NCBI GenBank assembly: GCA_036244855.1
Contig: BQKZ01000679.1
Coordinates: forward strand, 16,228-80,227
DNA from: Temnopleurus reevesii
Lineage: Eukaryota; Echinodermata; Echinoidea; Temnopleuroida; Temnopleuridae
Length of the DNA stretch: 64,000 nt
Reading direction: 5' to 3'
The position numbers and the translations under genes were made by a program. The notes below the pieces were generated by a model. The model did not search any database. It was not told where the DNA came from and saw only the letters and a program-made list of their open reading frames with translations. Shown piece by piece: positions 26,232-41,200 of the stretch. The number at the start of each line of letters is the position of its first letter. Position 1 is the stretch's first letter.

Positions 26232-29200
26232 GTGATAATGATGATCTGTTTCTGCTTGAGGAAAACCACATGGCTTTAAAACATTCATGTAATAATGATG
26301 ATTGCAAAGCAGCAACAAATAGGGTGTCATTTATTGAGCAACTCATATCCAATCTGCTTAGTATTCATAAATAGCTCTCGTAGCAGTATTATTATCCTGA
26401 ACTTAGCACACATATTCCAAGCCAATAGGGAATCAAAGTGGTGATATAAATTTTGTTTTCACCTTCCCTTATTAAAGATACTATATCTGGATTAAACATA
26501 ACAAAGAAACATGGGGTGTTGAGATGTTTTTATTTGAATACATAAATTGCCCCTTTGTATATTACAAAATGGATTCAGTTTACAAAGAAATATGAACTAG
26601 GTCACTATTACACATTGATCAATGGGGCTATTTACGTATTCAAATGCCATTATCTCAATTCGTCATCAACCAATCCCAAATATTGTGGCTGTTGATGTTT
26701 CTTTTCATGCCAAATCATATACAATATTGAAAATAAAGAATTTCAAATTCATTTTTCCATGATGCAACTCTTCAGTCCTCAAATTTAAGTAGTAGAGTTT
26801 TACCTTTCCATTTTATTTGAATATGTTTCTTCTATACACTGATGTAAAATACTGGATCTACAAAATTGTCTATATTATTAAATTTGAATTTTATTTTTGT
26901 AAATTTTATGTTCTAGAAAACTCTCGGATTGCACTCTAATTAGCATGTCAAAATGGACACATTTTCCCCTGTATAATTCTGCTGATGAATGCCAGGCCAA
27001 ATTAGATTTGTGTTAGAGTTTGGTTGCACAAAGGGTTGCTTTCAAATTTAGTCAAAATGCCCTGTAATAAAGAATCAAATTAAGGTTATGAAAGGGCCAT
27101 GTTGTAGGTAATGAGAACAAATCACCAGTAGGCTTTTATGATGAGTATCTATGTGTTAGGGGAAAAAAATTGTTTGGGTGACCAAGACTGACCAAACCTC
27201 TCAAAATGGCTCAACCTGAACTTTTTTTAGCGTTTCACTCGAATTAAAAAATCAGAGCAAATTTATATAAAACTTGAGCAACATAAACTAAATGCATTTG
27301 TCAGAAAAATTATAAATAAACATGTGAAATAAAATTTGCATTCAAATTAAAAAAAAAATCAGAGTAAACTATTGGAAAACATGAGAAACATAAACTGAAA
27401 AGTATTTTTCAGTAAAATTATTAATAAGTGAACATGTGAACTAAAACTTGACAATTCATTTTCGGACGTTTCAGACGTTCAGGCTTTTTAATCTATTCTA
27501 AACCATATTTTCCACATGAAACGAGTTCCAAATAATAAATAAATAAAAAATCTGACAGACTGACGCAATTTTTCAAGAGAGTCGTTCTTGGGCATCCAAA
27601 CAATATTTTTTTTTTTTAGCCTTAGGGATAGGTCATTTCTCACACAAGGCAAATTTTGCCAGAGCCTGAAGTACACGAGCTGGAAAAATAGCTTATACAG
27701 ATGGTAATATTTCATGCACACGGCCGGATCCATTATCACAATGAGAGTAAATGGCATTACCGTTAGCTACACTAAGTCTCCAGGACAAAAGGCGTAGGGG
27801 TACACAGGCTTGAGGGCATTACAGGGGATTTTTATCTTGGGAGGGAAGGTTGCTCTATATTTTTTAGTAAATTTGATAACCATTTTTTATCTCTTTATAT
27901 CACTTTATACTCTGAATTAGATGACTCACCCTCATTGTTTGATGCACTTTTGTCCCTGTCATAACAAAATTGAGAACTAGGTTCATTTTATTTTTTGGGG
28001 GGGGGGGTACTTTTTGTGTTCTCATTTGTTATTCTCAGTGTAGCTGAAACATACATCAAAATCCTTGATTTGATAGAGTCATTTTAATTCTTGAATTCCT
28101 TTGTTGAAATCTAACTACTCTAAAATGAATGACAGAACTGTTTTTTCTCTGAGTTTTCATAATGTACACAGCAAAATTTAAAAGAAGAAAATCTAAGCTG
28201 TTTTCAGAAATAGGTTGTTGTACATATGTAGAAAAAAATGATTGGAAGATAGGCAGAAATGTCATATATAAGGAAATCATTCCTTACTAATTACAATCGT
28301 ATTGAATACCTGCATGCTTAATTGCATATGTATTTGATGATACATGATATTCAGACAGCAACATATGTCGGTTTAATGAATAATGATGAGATGCTAAAAT
28401 AGCAGGGTGCATTAAATTCATCATGTGACATTCAGCTACCACATACTGTTACTGGCCTTAGCCAATAGATATTCTATCATCTACTTCATTTTGCTGCAGT
28501 CACATTGTTGAGACATACATTAGACTCAAATCAGATCTGTTGGGTTAAATATTATATGAATTATACAAAAAAATGAGGAAATTTGATTGAATGGAGAAGC
28601 AAATACATAAAGATTTAGTAGGATAGAGAAGTTTATTGGTTGACAGCCATTGTTAAGCGTTAAAGTAGCCGTTACAGAATACAAAAAATGGCTAGCAGTG
28701 TGAATAACAATAAATTGTATTTTTTGGGGCCATATTTTGACAACTTTTATCATGCTATGTTTACCATCTTAGGAAACGAATAGCCCATTTTCAGTGGATT
28801 TTACATAGTGATGTGATTGATTATTCATTTTATTTGAAAATCAACACAACAACAAACAACTCCAAGTAATTTTTTGTGTTGATATATATTATGTTGGGAT
28901 CTCTACTCTGTGTGAGAAGCATAAACTTTAATTATCAAAGTGGTCTTGCCAACTGATTAACATTACACCCTTTATGAAGCACGCATTACGTTGCATACAG
29001 CGCCCCACTTTGATGAATCCAACATGTGCAATGTGTTAGGGTAGATGAGATTTTAATTGCTGGACTAATCTATGTTTTGCAAACATCTGTTTGAAATGAA
29101 TATAATTCAAATCACGTAGATGCATAGCGCCATATTGATTATCGGAGGTGAAGTATTTGATATAGGAGGGATATCAATCGTTAATCATACAAATTATTTA

Positions 29201-32200
29201 CGCAGAACTTTGGGCAAATTTGTCAAAATCAAGTATGCATTTACATCCATTAGCAATACTTTTGGAAATTTATAAGTGTTAATTTTTGCCATGAGTAATG
29301 GAATAATTAAAAAAAGAGATAACAATATTTGCACATACAATAAATTAAATGTATGTATGAAAAAAAGAGATTGTTATCTAAATGCACATATGTTTTGATT
29401 TGCTTTTCTAGATTTCAATTGAAAGTAATGTAAACTAGAGGTTAGATATGTACACATAAGCATACTACATGTAGGCATTGCACCCTACATTCAATTTACA
29501 TAAGATGTTTGTAGTATATCTCTATTTACTTTGCATTTCAGAGCAAAATAGTACCAACCACCAAACAGACATGTGTATATAGGATTTGAATATGATGATG
29601 AATGCTGAGAAAACATGCAACAGTTTTATTTATTCTCATTTAAATTTCCTGCTTTGTATGGGATATAAGTTATTATTCAACAATGAATTTTCAACATGTT
29701 TTTCAAGTAGTAGAAATATTTCACATCTTAATATCCCATAGTTGCATGGTATGTTTTGTTATAATTTTCCTGCATCTTGTGCAGCCCAAAATTTCAGAAT
29801 AAATTTCATATTTTCTTGTAAGTTCATTGCATGAAGACTGATGCATGTTATCATCAAGTAATTATGAATGTTATGACTCGAGATGCTGATAGCGGCCAAT
29901 TTGTTCTCACAGATTCACTCTTAGTGCGCATATACACCATCTTGGAAAGTCATTATAGAATTTGATTAAACGAAGCTACAGCACACGCAGGTTGCCCGTG
30001 TCATGTCTCCTCGCTATTAGGAATCTAATAGACTTGGACGAAGACTCGGTCGCTCTAATGGTTTTCTCGGCTTGCTCAGATTAGGTCGCAGGGTTTGTGG
30101 TCAGTTGGGTAGATGGTGTTTAGGGTTTTGGCATGAAAGGATGTTGGTTTGTGAATATATTATATCAAATGTGAATAATATTGAAGAAAAAAGAGAGATT
30201 TTTGTACTATTCAAGAAAATTTTACGGTATAAGCCATGCTTGCATTCAGTACAACCCTTGGTACAACCAATTGAACGTTACCATAATCCCATATATCTTT
30301 CAGATATTTCAGCTATATACTATTTGCAATTATATCTTAAGTTTAATTTTAGCAATTAATCCATATACACTTCAAATGTAAGCAGATCTCATCTTTCCTC
30401 TATTAAGATTGATAATCATTTCCACTGGATGGTTTAGAGTTAATTGTGCTTTTTCTTGTTTAAAAAATTATACTTCTTATTCATGCTGTTTACTTTCTTC
30501 AATTACGAGGAAAAGGAATATGTGAAAAGATTTTATATCCAACTATAAATCCTGTGCTTTATTTTTTATAACCTTTAAATCAATTTGAAAAAAAACTAAA
30601 TTCATAATATTAACAAAGTTGATGTTTAATGATAAAATCTGGGATATCAAAACATTTATTATCAAGCCCATCTTTTCTGTTCTCTGCTTGATTAGCCATC
30701 AATGACACCCATGCAAGAATTTCTGAGCTTTCAAACACTGCACCATCAGTTTCCTGACCTTCGTATTATTTTTGGCCCAGTTCTCTCCTGCCTCCCATCT
30801 CAGCCCTGTGTTATGAGCCACAGAGGTCCTATTCAATTTAATTACAGCAATAGGTAGAGAAAGATGAGTGATCTTGAATGACAGATAACCAATTAATGTC
30901 AGCTGGTGGTATGTGGTGATACTAAATGGAGTCTTATGCTACTAATATGTGGGGATTGAACATGTCTTCATGATCATTAGTTTCAGATAATTTAGAGCTA
31001 TATTTCACCCTCACTCGAGGATGCAAAATATAAAATAAACTTTTTTTTAAAATCTTTTATCATCGATCTTCATTTCGCCTCTTAATTAGGTATGATGTAA
31101 ATTATATCATTATCTGCTGACCTCTGTGAATCTATGATATTCATTCAAACACAGCTCTACAAATGTATATCCATTCTCTTTTAATCCTATCTTTTACATG
31201 ATGTAGAAAAGCTGTTGCAACTTGACAATATTTCAATGTTATTTTTAGGTCACTTAAAACCCTTGTGCATTTTACTTCTATATTTTGATTTCACTGCCAA
31301 AAGAAAACAAACGAATATCAGTTTATTTGATTACTCGTTTCCTAATCATTTTGAAGATAGCACTGTTTTAATTTTTCGAAAAGTTTCTGATGCAAATGTG
31401 AGTCAATAGCTCAAGAAAATAAGTGTTTTCATAAACTTTTACAAAATACCTCATGCATACATAATGATCAAGGATGTTTCCTTGGTAATGAAAGTCTGTA
31501 GAGGTGTGAATGTAGCCTAGGGCTGAGTAGAGAGCTGTTTGTTGAATACCGGTCTTCTTTGTCTACTAACCCATTTTAAAATCGGTTAGCGATGATGTTG
31601 TAATGAGATTCTTTTCTTGTAACCATCTGGCTCCAGATGGCTTGTGATAAATGTAATGTGATGGCCTTCACGGTTTGCTGTATGCAAGTTGTATGCAAAA
31701 TTATGGAATATGGTGAAATATTGTTTTTGAAATTAAACAGAAATATGCCAACTATTAATACTTTTGATCTAGTTATCAATTGTAAGTGCACTGGGAAATT
31801 TAAGAACTCTTAATACTTAACTTATGAATAATATTCGAGAATTACTTACTCATGTAATAAAAAAGAGAGATTGATATTGTGACAATAGAGTATTTTACAT
31901 AATTAGATATATCAGCTGCCATATCTATTTTGTTTTTGCTCCTGATGTAAATAAATGTCATATTTATTGGTAATACGTGTGCAATATAATGTTGCTTGAA
32001 GATCCAGTCTTTAACATGAAAAGAAAAGAAGAAAAAAAAACATGAATGGCATGAGGTGTCACTTCAGCATAGCATATCTCATTTTGTTTTTAAGTGTTAA
32101 TGTCTTTTTATTTAAAAAAAAAATGTTTTGGTATGTGGAATACATTACAAAAAGCACTCTAGTTTTTTCATTTCAATTCACATCTTTTCTCCCGTCAGTC

Positions 32201-35200
32201 CCATATCATCAGCTTTTTGTCTGTAGTTTTATGAATCGATAAGTGAAAACTGGGGCAAAGCTTTTTTGTGTTGATTATATTTCCATTTGAAAGTGATATT
32301 CGCTGAAAAATTTACAGAAGAATCATGTGGATTATTTAGCTTCCATTTGCTGTGATATAAATACTGATTTGTATATTACTGTACCTTGCAGCGTTGATGG
32401 TACACATTTCAGAATACATGTTTCAGGTGCTAAGTATACTGCTGCTGACCTATTTTGTTACCAGATATATTTGATATTTTGAGTGAAATAAAGGTATGAA
32501 ACCGCAAGCTCTTGAGATATGATCCTATTCATTGAGACCACGGCAGGTTTTATTTTGGTAAAGTGATATCTTTTGATGGCAGTTACATTGTCTTTGTTCA
32601 GAGCTTCTTTCAAAATGAAATAGATACTATATTACTTGACTGTGTTTTTCTCTCTCACTTGCTCTCTTTCTTTATTTCTTTCTCTTTCTCTATCTCCTTT
32701 CCTCCAACATCTCTTTCGTCTCCCCTTCTATTTCTCATTCTCCCTCTCTCTCTCTCTATCTCTTTCCCCTCTCTCTTATTCCCATTTACCTCCCACTCCC
32801 ATCCCTCCATTTATTACTCTCTCGCTCTCTCTCTATCTTTCCCTCTTTTTCTATCTTCCTCATTCCTAATTGTTTTTGTTTTTTCATTCCAATCCTTAAA
32901 TAAGTGATCAATATTGCTCAATAGAGCATCTCCAGGAAGTCCTATTGTTTTATCGTTTCCTTTTTAGAGGAAAAAATGTTATAATGAACCCAGAAGCATT
33001 GAAGTTATATTGAAAACTAATTTCAAAGAAAGCTTTCAATTTAAAATATAATCATAGATATAATCGTTTACGCAGATTCAGGTATTAAATTAAAAGTGAT
33101 GTTTACCTGACAAACCTATAATCTATATAGAACAGGATGGAATTTTGCCTATTTCATAAAGACATCCTATATAAAAACAAGGATGAACCAAATCAATATG
33201 TGAGTCATTGTGAAGCAATTTTGCACAACAATGCTAGGAACAACCATTGCTGGCCAAGCATTTTGACATCGAGAGATCAATAGGGATTTTTAATGAGGGA
33301 AAAGCTTGTTTGCATTACCATATCCTCTGCTTCGGAACTGAACTTGGTCAGAAAATTGTATGAGCAATATTGATTATCAGACTCTGAAGCAGTAAGTAGA
33401 TATATTGTGGGAGGGAGAGGGGGATTGTTTCTTTATGTGTATACAAGCATCTAGACGTTCTGTACAATGGTATAAGTGATGCTCGTGCCCTTGCTATCAT
33501 AAGTTGTATCTACTGGAGTATACATGCATACCACCAACACCACTACCACTAGGAGGAATCCCTTTTATGTGCTCAGCTGGTCTCACCTATACTCACAATC
33601 ATTGTCAATGCAAACGCTCATCATCAACAACGACTGGCATAGTGATTGCCTCCACCACCACACTCACCCACACTCCCACACACACACACACTCTCTCTCT
33701 CTCTCACCCTCGCTCACTTGCCCTCCCTCGCTCACTCACTCATAACCACTCGCCAGTCGTCGCCTGCAGTCACTCCTTCGCTCCAGCACACCGATCTCTA
33801 TTGTGTTACTCGCCGGCTCTACATAAATATATATATGATATCGATATATATGTGTCATGATAGCTCATATTGAGATCTGCCAGTGTGTGATGCACTGATA
33901 TCAAAGGGATCTCCGTGGTATTTACGAGTGGCTGCTTTCTGGAGACTGAATTGGCACAGAATGTGCCACTAAACTAATTGCATATCTGGAGTTTTCAATA
34001 TCTGGGGAGTTACCTACATGTTTGCTTCTCTGGTCAGTGGATTGTATATTGTTCAGGATTTATCCGTTGTAAACATGCATTCAACCTGCTGAGGGATACA
34101 TCTACTTTTCGCTATCATCAGTATACCACATCGTTTGGGCAGAGTGGAGGATAATATTATCAGTTTCTGAGTGACCTGTCCTATTTTGAAGTCTTTTTGT
34201 CAGTCAATATCGGCCAGCCAGCCAATATATTGAAGAGTGGGCATACGGAACTGCCCGGGATCATTAATTTTTCCGCCTTACAAGCGCTACATCTCGTTTG
34301 CAACGAGGTAAGTTGCTCAATATTGGCTGCAAGGTACTTTAGATGGTCCCGAAACGAGCATTTAATAGTATCCTCACTTCATTGAAGCTATATTGCCTAC
34401 GAGGTGTCTCATATAGTATCAACTCTCTATCTCACTCTCTTTACCTATTTTCCTTTTTTTTTGTCTCATATACTTGCTGTGTGCTTATCTATTCATACCT
34501 TCTGTTTATCCATCTCACACTTCTCCTTTTTCTAATACATATTTTTTCTTGCTCTCTCTCTCTCTTAACACACACACACACACACGCACATACACACACA
34601 AACAAATATACATTCACTTACAGTACCCTCCCCCTCTCTATCTCCTCCTCCTCCTCCTTTTCACCCTTCAACTTCAAGTTTACAGTTCTGTTCAGGAGAA
34701 TACAACCTTTTTCGCTGAAGAGTATACATGTAGGCTTAAGAAGCTTAGTTCACATTGTAAATATGCTTTGCAAATCTTGTAATTAGTGATACCACTGACA
34801 AGACCATTTAAAACTTCTTAACACCTGCGTCTCTCCCTTACTTTCCCTTGCTTGATCTGTGATACATGCTGTTGGAGAAAGGAATGTAAGATGCTGTGAT
34901 AAGAGATGAGATAGGGCTCTGGTTAATGTCAGAGGTAAAAATCATTGTCATCCAAGCACTATCTGACTGACTCTTCATCTGTCCTCATGCAATAGAATAC
35001 CAGAACAAGACTCATACAGATCGATATGGTTCAAATTATTATGATCTAGTTCAGTGTTAGATAAAATCTCTATTTGAGTGGTTCAGATTTGTTTGATATT
35101 GTACATCTTCAAGTCATGTACAAGTAAACTTTAATTGGAGCAGTATGATTTCAGAGTAGATATGATTGTAAGACTATGTATAATGTATAGGTTTGGGGTA

Positions 35201-38200
35201 TAGACTAGCTCACTGCAGCACAATCAAATCTTTCATCGTCACACCCACTCCTCCCCTTCCCCAAATGCCTTCTGATCAGGTGATCCATTGGAACAAAAAT
35301 CAATCAAGATATATCATTGAATCTCTCATTCTCCCTTTTCCAATTTACATATTATTGTGGTTCAACACTTGATAACAGTCAAAACCTCAGACAATCTCTC
35401 TGCCATTCCTCTAGGAGCAAATCATAATTTCGGTGATTATGCTGGTATGCAAATTTAGATTTGTTTTTGCTACCCTACAAAGTTATAATTTTATACATGA
35501 CGGTAGGAGTAAACACATTTTCTTTTCATACATGAAGTCAGAGCGAACCCACGTAGCGCTTTTGTACCAATGCTCCCCTCTAGGTATCGGTATCAGACTG
35601 ACAATGATAATATTTGCACAGTCAAGTCTTTGAATGCCCTGTATTATTCTAATTGAAGGGAGTGCAGGGTCACATATAAAACTTTTAACCCAATTTGTAA
35701 AGATTTTGCTCTTGCGTGAAATAAGCTTAGGCTTCCCCCGTTCTACACCAATGTACCAATGCATTTATGTTGACTTTAAAATGGTGTATATTTCTTCTAA
35801 TGTTAGGGACATTGTATATCAGATAAAAGATAGATAGATATTAGCAAAGTTAGCCAAAATTCAAAGAGCTGGATGAATGGTTTCATTTTGAGTGCACCAT
35901 TGTCGTACAAAGTTTAAGGCGCAATTAAGCATTGTTGATCAGTAGAATATTTTATCATAATCATTATTTGCAAGATATGCATAATAAAACAAAAAAGTTT
36001 AAATAATTAAGGTTTTCAAGATTGCCTTGAAAAATGTAATAAGGTGATATGTGTTCTGAGATTCTGTTCATTTTTAAGCTTGCTGCAAATATCATCATAA
36101 AATGGATAATATTTGAAGAGAAAAAATAGGGCATGGTCCTACATACATCTCATTTTTAATATATTTCCCTTCTTTTTTCTTCTTTTTTTTAAACTTTCGC
36201 CTACTTCTGTCTTATTATAGAAGACATGAAAGGATATATTTCTTGATGTTTCATGTTCTTCGCTTCCTCTACCTAAGACACTTATATTCCTGAGATGTAG
36301 GACTGAGTAAACATAGGAAGTGGTGTTACTTGGAATCGGATGTAGAAAGAGAGCCGCACTTTTTCTAGACGTGTGACTGTATTGATTCCAATACGAGAGG
36401 CTCTGTCTATACTCTTAGCATGCATATTCAAGAGCTATAGATTATAAACCAAAAATAATATTGATACAGAGATATTATTCTTCTTTCTGGTTTTTGGCTG
36501 TAGTATTACTATTTGATGTAAAATGACACACTTCAATATTTGAACATGGCTGTGTGTAAATAGCTTTGAACTTGTTCGTCAGTGCGAGAAGAAATATTTG
36601 TCTCTTTTCTAATATTGGCATACAAAATTTCAATTATCCTGCTAGCCAGCAATTCAAATGGAGGAAAATGAATTCATTTTTTAAAATATGGATAAGTGGT
36701 TTAGTGGTTCTGAATCTTGCCTCTCAATTAGAGAGTTGGCAGGTCAAATTCCACCCATGGTGTTGATTTCCTTCATAAAGAAATTTATCCACAATTTGCG
36801 GCACTTGACCCAGGTGAAAATGGGTGCCTGGCAGGAATTTGTTCCTTGAAATGTGTGAGTGCCTGAATGGCTAGCTCGGAGGTTATAGACAGGCTAATGA
36901 TAAGATACCTAGTATTAAGCGCAGTATAATGGTTGTTCTATGAAAATAGACTTATTGTTATTATCATTATTATTTAAGCAGCATGTTTGAATATAAGCAT
37001 GCATAGACACCAATTCAGTGCTTATACTTACAATTGGAAAACACTTGCTTGTGATATGCACAGGAGAATGCTGGCAGCTGCCATTCTAAATGCAAGACAG
37101 TGTGCAATTTTAGATTTCATTGATTTATACCGAGAGCTCCTCAGATGTGTGAAGAGATCGCTTGAAAAATAGCAGCTGTATTTAATCTTTAATACAGACA
37201 TGGTGATCAAGTTATATAGATAAACTGTGAACGATGGTAAAGTGTATGCTGTGATATAGTGCTCCCATATTTTATAAATATAGAAAGGTGATTCCTTTTG
37301 CAGTGAATCTTATTTCTGCAAATGGCTTGCTTTTAGATATATTTACAGCAGAGCATTTTGTTGAAAATGTGACATGAAAATAAAATTTCTTGAAAAATTT
37401 TGTAGATTATGTTGTCCTAGCTAAATAATTGATCAAACTTGAGAAAGGAAAACAAAAACAAACTGCTTAAATTGTCCTTTTAAATTCCTATAAGAATGAT
37501 ATTCGTACACAAATAAAGCATTTTTAAGCAAAAAGTAGGCCGCAAAACGAATCTGAAAAATTGAATGTGATGTCAGTAAACAGCACCAATGATGCCAAAT
37601 GTTTTGAGGAGAATGCGGGAAGGATTAAAGGAAAATCAAAAGTAATGATAAAGAAAAGAAACTCAGGATCAAATCAATCACTAGATTAAAGGTCTGCATG
37701 AGAATCTGTGGGCTGTCAAAATATGTAGGAACACCAAAGCAGATACACTTGGTCATTCAAACTTCTAAAAATCAACTTTGACCAAGGCAGTCTTCACCGA
37801 GTTCCATGGAGAAAAACAAATTTTTAGACTCCATGCAAGCTTAAAATGGCTGAAAACGGTCGACCAAATTGAGATGGATTTAAATGGATGGTGCTGCTTA
37901 GCTCCCTGTTTAGGCCTGTCTTTCAGCATCGCTGTAGAGTGTTTCATGATGATGAATAGAGGACAGACGTTAGATGACGTTGAGGTTGGACCCACATCGC
38001 TATACTCTAGGGATGGTCTTACTCTGGCTGCTGGACGATGATGTTTGCTTTCACTTCCATATTCAGGAATTATTGATCACAGACTCGGATGTAGATCTAT
38101 GAATATTGTTTACTCAAAAGGACTGGTTATCCTTGATGTATAATATGCATGAATGGTAATAGGCTGATTTATATCCCAAGTTTAAGGATTATTAGGTAAA

Positions 38201-41200
38201 TGTTATCTTCTTGTGGTGTATATTATTAATATATAGAGAAATTTTCAGTGAGAAAGACTCATATTGCTTTCGAGTTGCGATATGATGTTAGCGATTAATT
38301 GTGACGGGCGTACTCTATGTGACCTTAAAAACTGCATGCATTTTAATTTTGTTTTCAAGTGAGGATGCAAACAAGCGAAGTGCGTAGTGAATGTAGAGCA
38401 CAGAAGCTTTTATCATCAAAGATCGCGATTGATGCTGTTGAGTTGAAAATGAAGAGTTGACTGGCTTGCGCTGATGAATATTTCATCAGTGAACGATGCT
38501 TTGTTAAAATTGATTCTGTGAACAATGATGAGCAGGTTCTGCTCAATACATTGATTTTAACAAGACCTTCAGTGATATTTGCAACGAAAAATGTGGTTGT
38601 TTTTTTAATGCTTCACATTTGCCATCATTTTCTTGCAGATAAAGTGATAATGAATAAATTACCTTCATATGAGTATATGGGATGTGATGATGTAAATCAC
38701 CAAGTCATTAAGTCATCATTTGCATCACATGCTTCCAGCTGACTGAATTTGAGCCATTTACCTCCAATATATGTAAAACACATGCATAAACTACACAGGC
38801 TTTACACGTACCTGATGTTCTGTGCCCAATAAACGAAGGAGTCCCAGCGGCACCGATATAGATCATTTGAATCGCCACGGCAACACTCGATGCCTTTGAC
38901 TGAATCTCCAAACCCCATGCTATTTTAATTAAGTTTTAATGTTATGTATGTTATGCATACCGTATTTAGTATAATTTGATGATATTGATATTAAATTTTC
39001 CATAATTTTCAGTGGCTTTTACAGGTCCTTTATATCACACTCTCCCTTTAACTGCCCATGAGGCTATGCAGTGAACTTGTGTTTACCGTTTGCACTTTTG
39101 CCTCAAACCAGCGACCCACACGAAGAAGTATTTACATCTACTTTAGTAGAAGAAAGGATACACTTAAGTAGAGTATTGCAGATTATTTTGTAGATCACTT
39201 GGTATTGGTTACCATATTCTTCTTGTATTGAAGTAGGAAACAGGCTTCTTGGGTTTCCAGTATGTCCACATCTTCAGTAGAAAGCATAATCGCTTTGATT
39301 CAAAACCTCGGCTGGACTTTGCTAAATTACTTTAGTGTAGAATCAGCCTGTTGTAGTAATCACATTTTGAACTCTGAATACAGCAATAGATTAATTCTGT
39401 TGATTTCTGCAGACATACATTCTATTACAAATTTAACGCCCAGAATGTTCAAGCATTTTTTTTTGTCATTGTTGAACCCTGAATATCCCAAGATATCTCT
39501 GTTTAGCCTTTAATAGAATTAAGTGTTTTATGCTCTTTCCCGTCATTCTTGGATTTTATCTTGTACAGCTCTCATTGGATAAAGCTTTTATCACTTCAAT
39601 CCATCCGATCAATCTCACTCACATTCCCATACCCTCTCTCAACATCTCTCCTCTTCTCTTCTCTCTCATCTCTCCTTGATTCCTTTATCCCATATTAAAT
39701 GACATTAAGATTGTCTATGACATTGTTGATTAGTGACTACATAACACCTTCCTCCTCCTAATCCTCTCTATAAGAGGGATACCATTACACATCACAAACG
39801 TGGAGTATCCTTTGCCGCCATGAAGGCAAGTATCCAAGCTAAAGGTCACAGGTCAAGTCTCGGCATCAATGAGGCAAAACGAGACGCTTGAGACAACATT
39901 TCGTAGAGGACACTCCAAGAACGTGATAGCGGGGACTCTCATATTTTTGAGCCGGCAGATTGCATCTTGTTCGTACTGCCATGCTAAAGAGCTAATTACA
40001 TGATGAATAGGCGATGTGAAGAGTGTTAACACTGCTGTATCCTTGATGGATTGTCATATGATTAGAGCTAAAAAATGGATCCCTTAAGAGGCACATGGAA
40101 GTAGCATGGTGTAGTGGTTCTAACCTTGGCCTTCCAACTAGAAGGTCGCTGGTTCGAATCCCACCCATGACGTTAATTTGCTTCAGCAAGAAATGTATCT
40201 ACACTATCCTGCACTCAACCCAGGTGAACATTGGTACATTGGCAGAAAAAAATATTCCTTAGAATGCTTGAGCATTACGTGGCTGGCTCTACAGTCATAG
40301 CCAGGGTAATAATATCGTACCTACTATCAACCCAGTAGAGAATATGTATATAATGATTGCACTAAATGGACAAATCATTATGGTTTGTATGAAGCTGTGT
40401 CTAAATTGAACAATTTGCAGTTAAAGGCTGTTCGGTGTTCCAATGTAGTTGTTCGCTAATAGATGTGCGGAACGTTTTAACCTTCATCACTATAAATACG
40501 GCGGCCTGATTATTACACTACATTGCTTTGATTAATGGCTCTCGAGGAGCTGAAACTGAGCATAGCTTTGTAGATAATTTAGAGAAGTGCATGTAATCTA
40601 TGCTACATCTTAGCTGATTAGAGATCATCTGCACACAGTGCCCAGAAATATTAGCTGTGGAGTGTGTGCTAGACTCCAATATGCATGCCTGACAGTCGTT
40701 TGTTATGACACAACCATATTATGATGACGATGACCGCGGGCAGACATATTGGATGACTTGGGTGTGTGTGCGTGTGTCTGTATGAGGTGCCGATGCATGG
40801 CAATGGACGGAGCCTGAATAGCTCAGCTTGGGGCATGCAAACAATTGAATGCTATAAAACGGCATCAGATTTCAAACACCGTTACACCAGTTTGGAGTAT
40901 GGATCTTGGAATTTTCCCTGGGGACTAAATCTTCCTGCTCATCCTCCCTCATCCATTCACTGCACCCTTGTACGTGTCCTTCCAAAAACCCTTTAGCCAA
41001 GATTACAGGACGAAAGCAATTTCCTGTTACACAACAAACCTGGTTTCAAGAATCTCTTCATTCCAATATGGGTTTGATGTGTACTATCATTTCATTAATA
41101 GGTTTCTCACTTTATCTCCGGGTTTGAATAAGCAGAATGAAAAATTCTCTTTTGCTGTCCAGCAGATGGCTAGGTGTAAAATTGCTCATAGGCCAAATTA

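Larger units (their letters stand above)
14039..26766 (+). repeat. second copy of the large direct repeat
   Basis: Same order and orientation as 2472-14037. Most of it looks almost identical, but about 19256-19335, 19860-21370 and from 24757 onward are clearly diverged or carry indels. It includes a 1.04-kb hAT element, an extra stretch of about 24 bp near 19317, and a 525-base gap. Splicing from 12783 (phase 1) into 14223 (phase 1) would be frame-compatible but meets a stop at 14291. Confidence 0.95.

Noticed and set aside
25183..26352. Long open frames of 250-340 codons across the gap
   Set aside because: They consist of Ns read as open sequence plus GAT triplets; not genes.
32563..32907. 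114-codon Ser/Phe-rich frame
   Set aside because: Follows a pyrimidine-rich low-complexity tract; no domain or start context.
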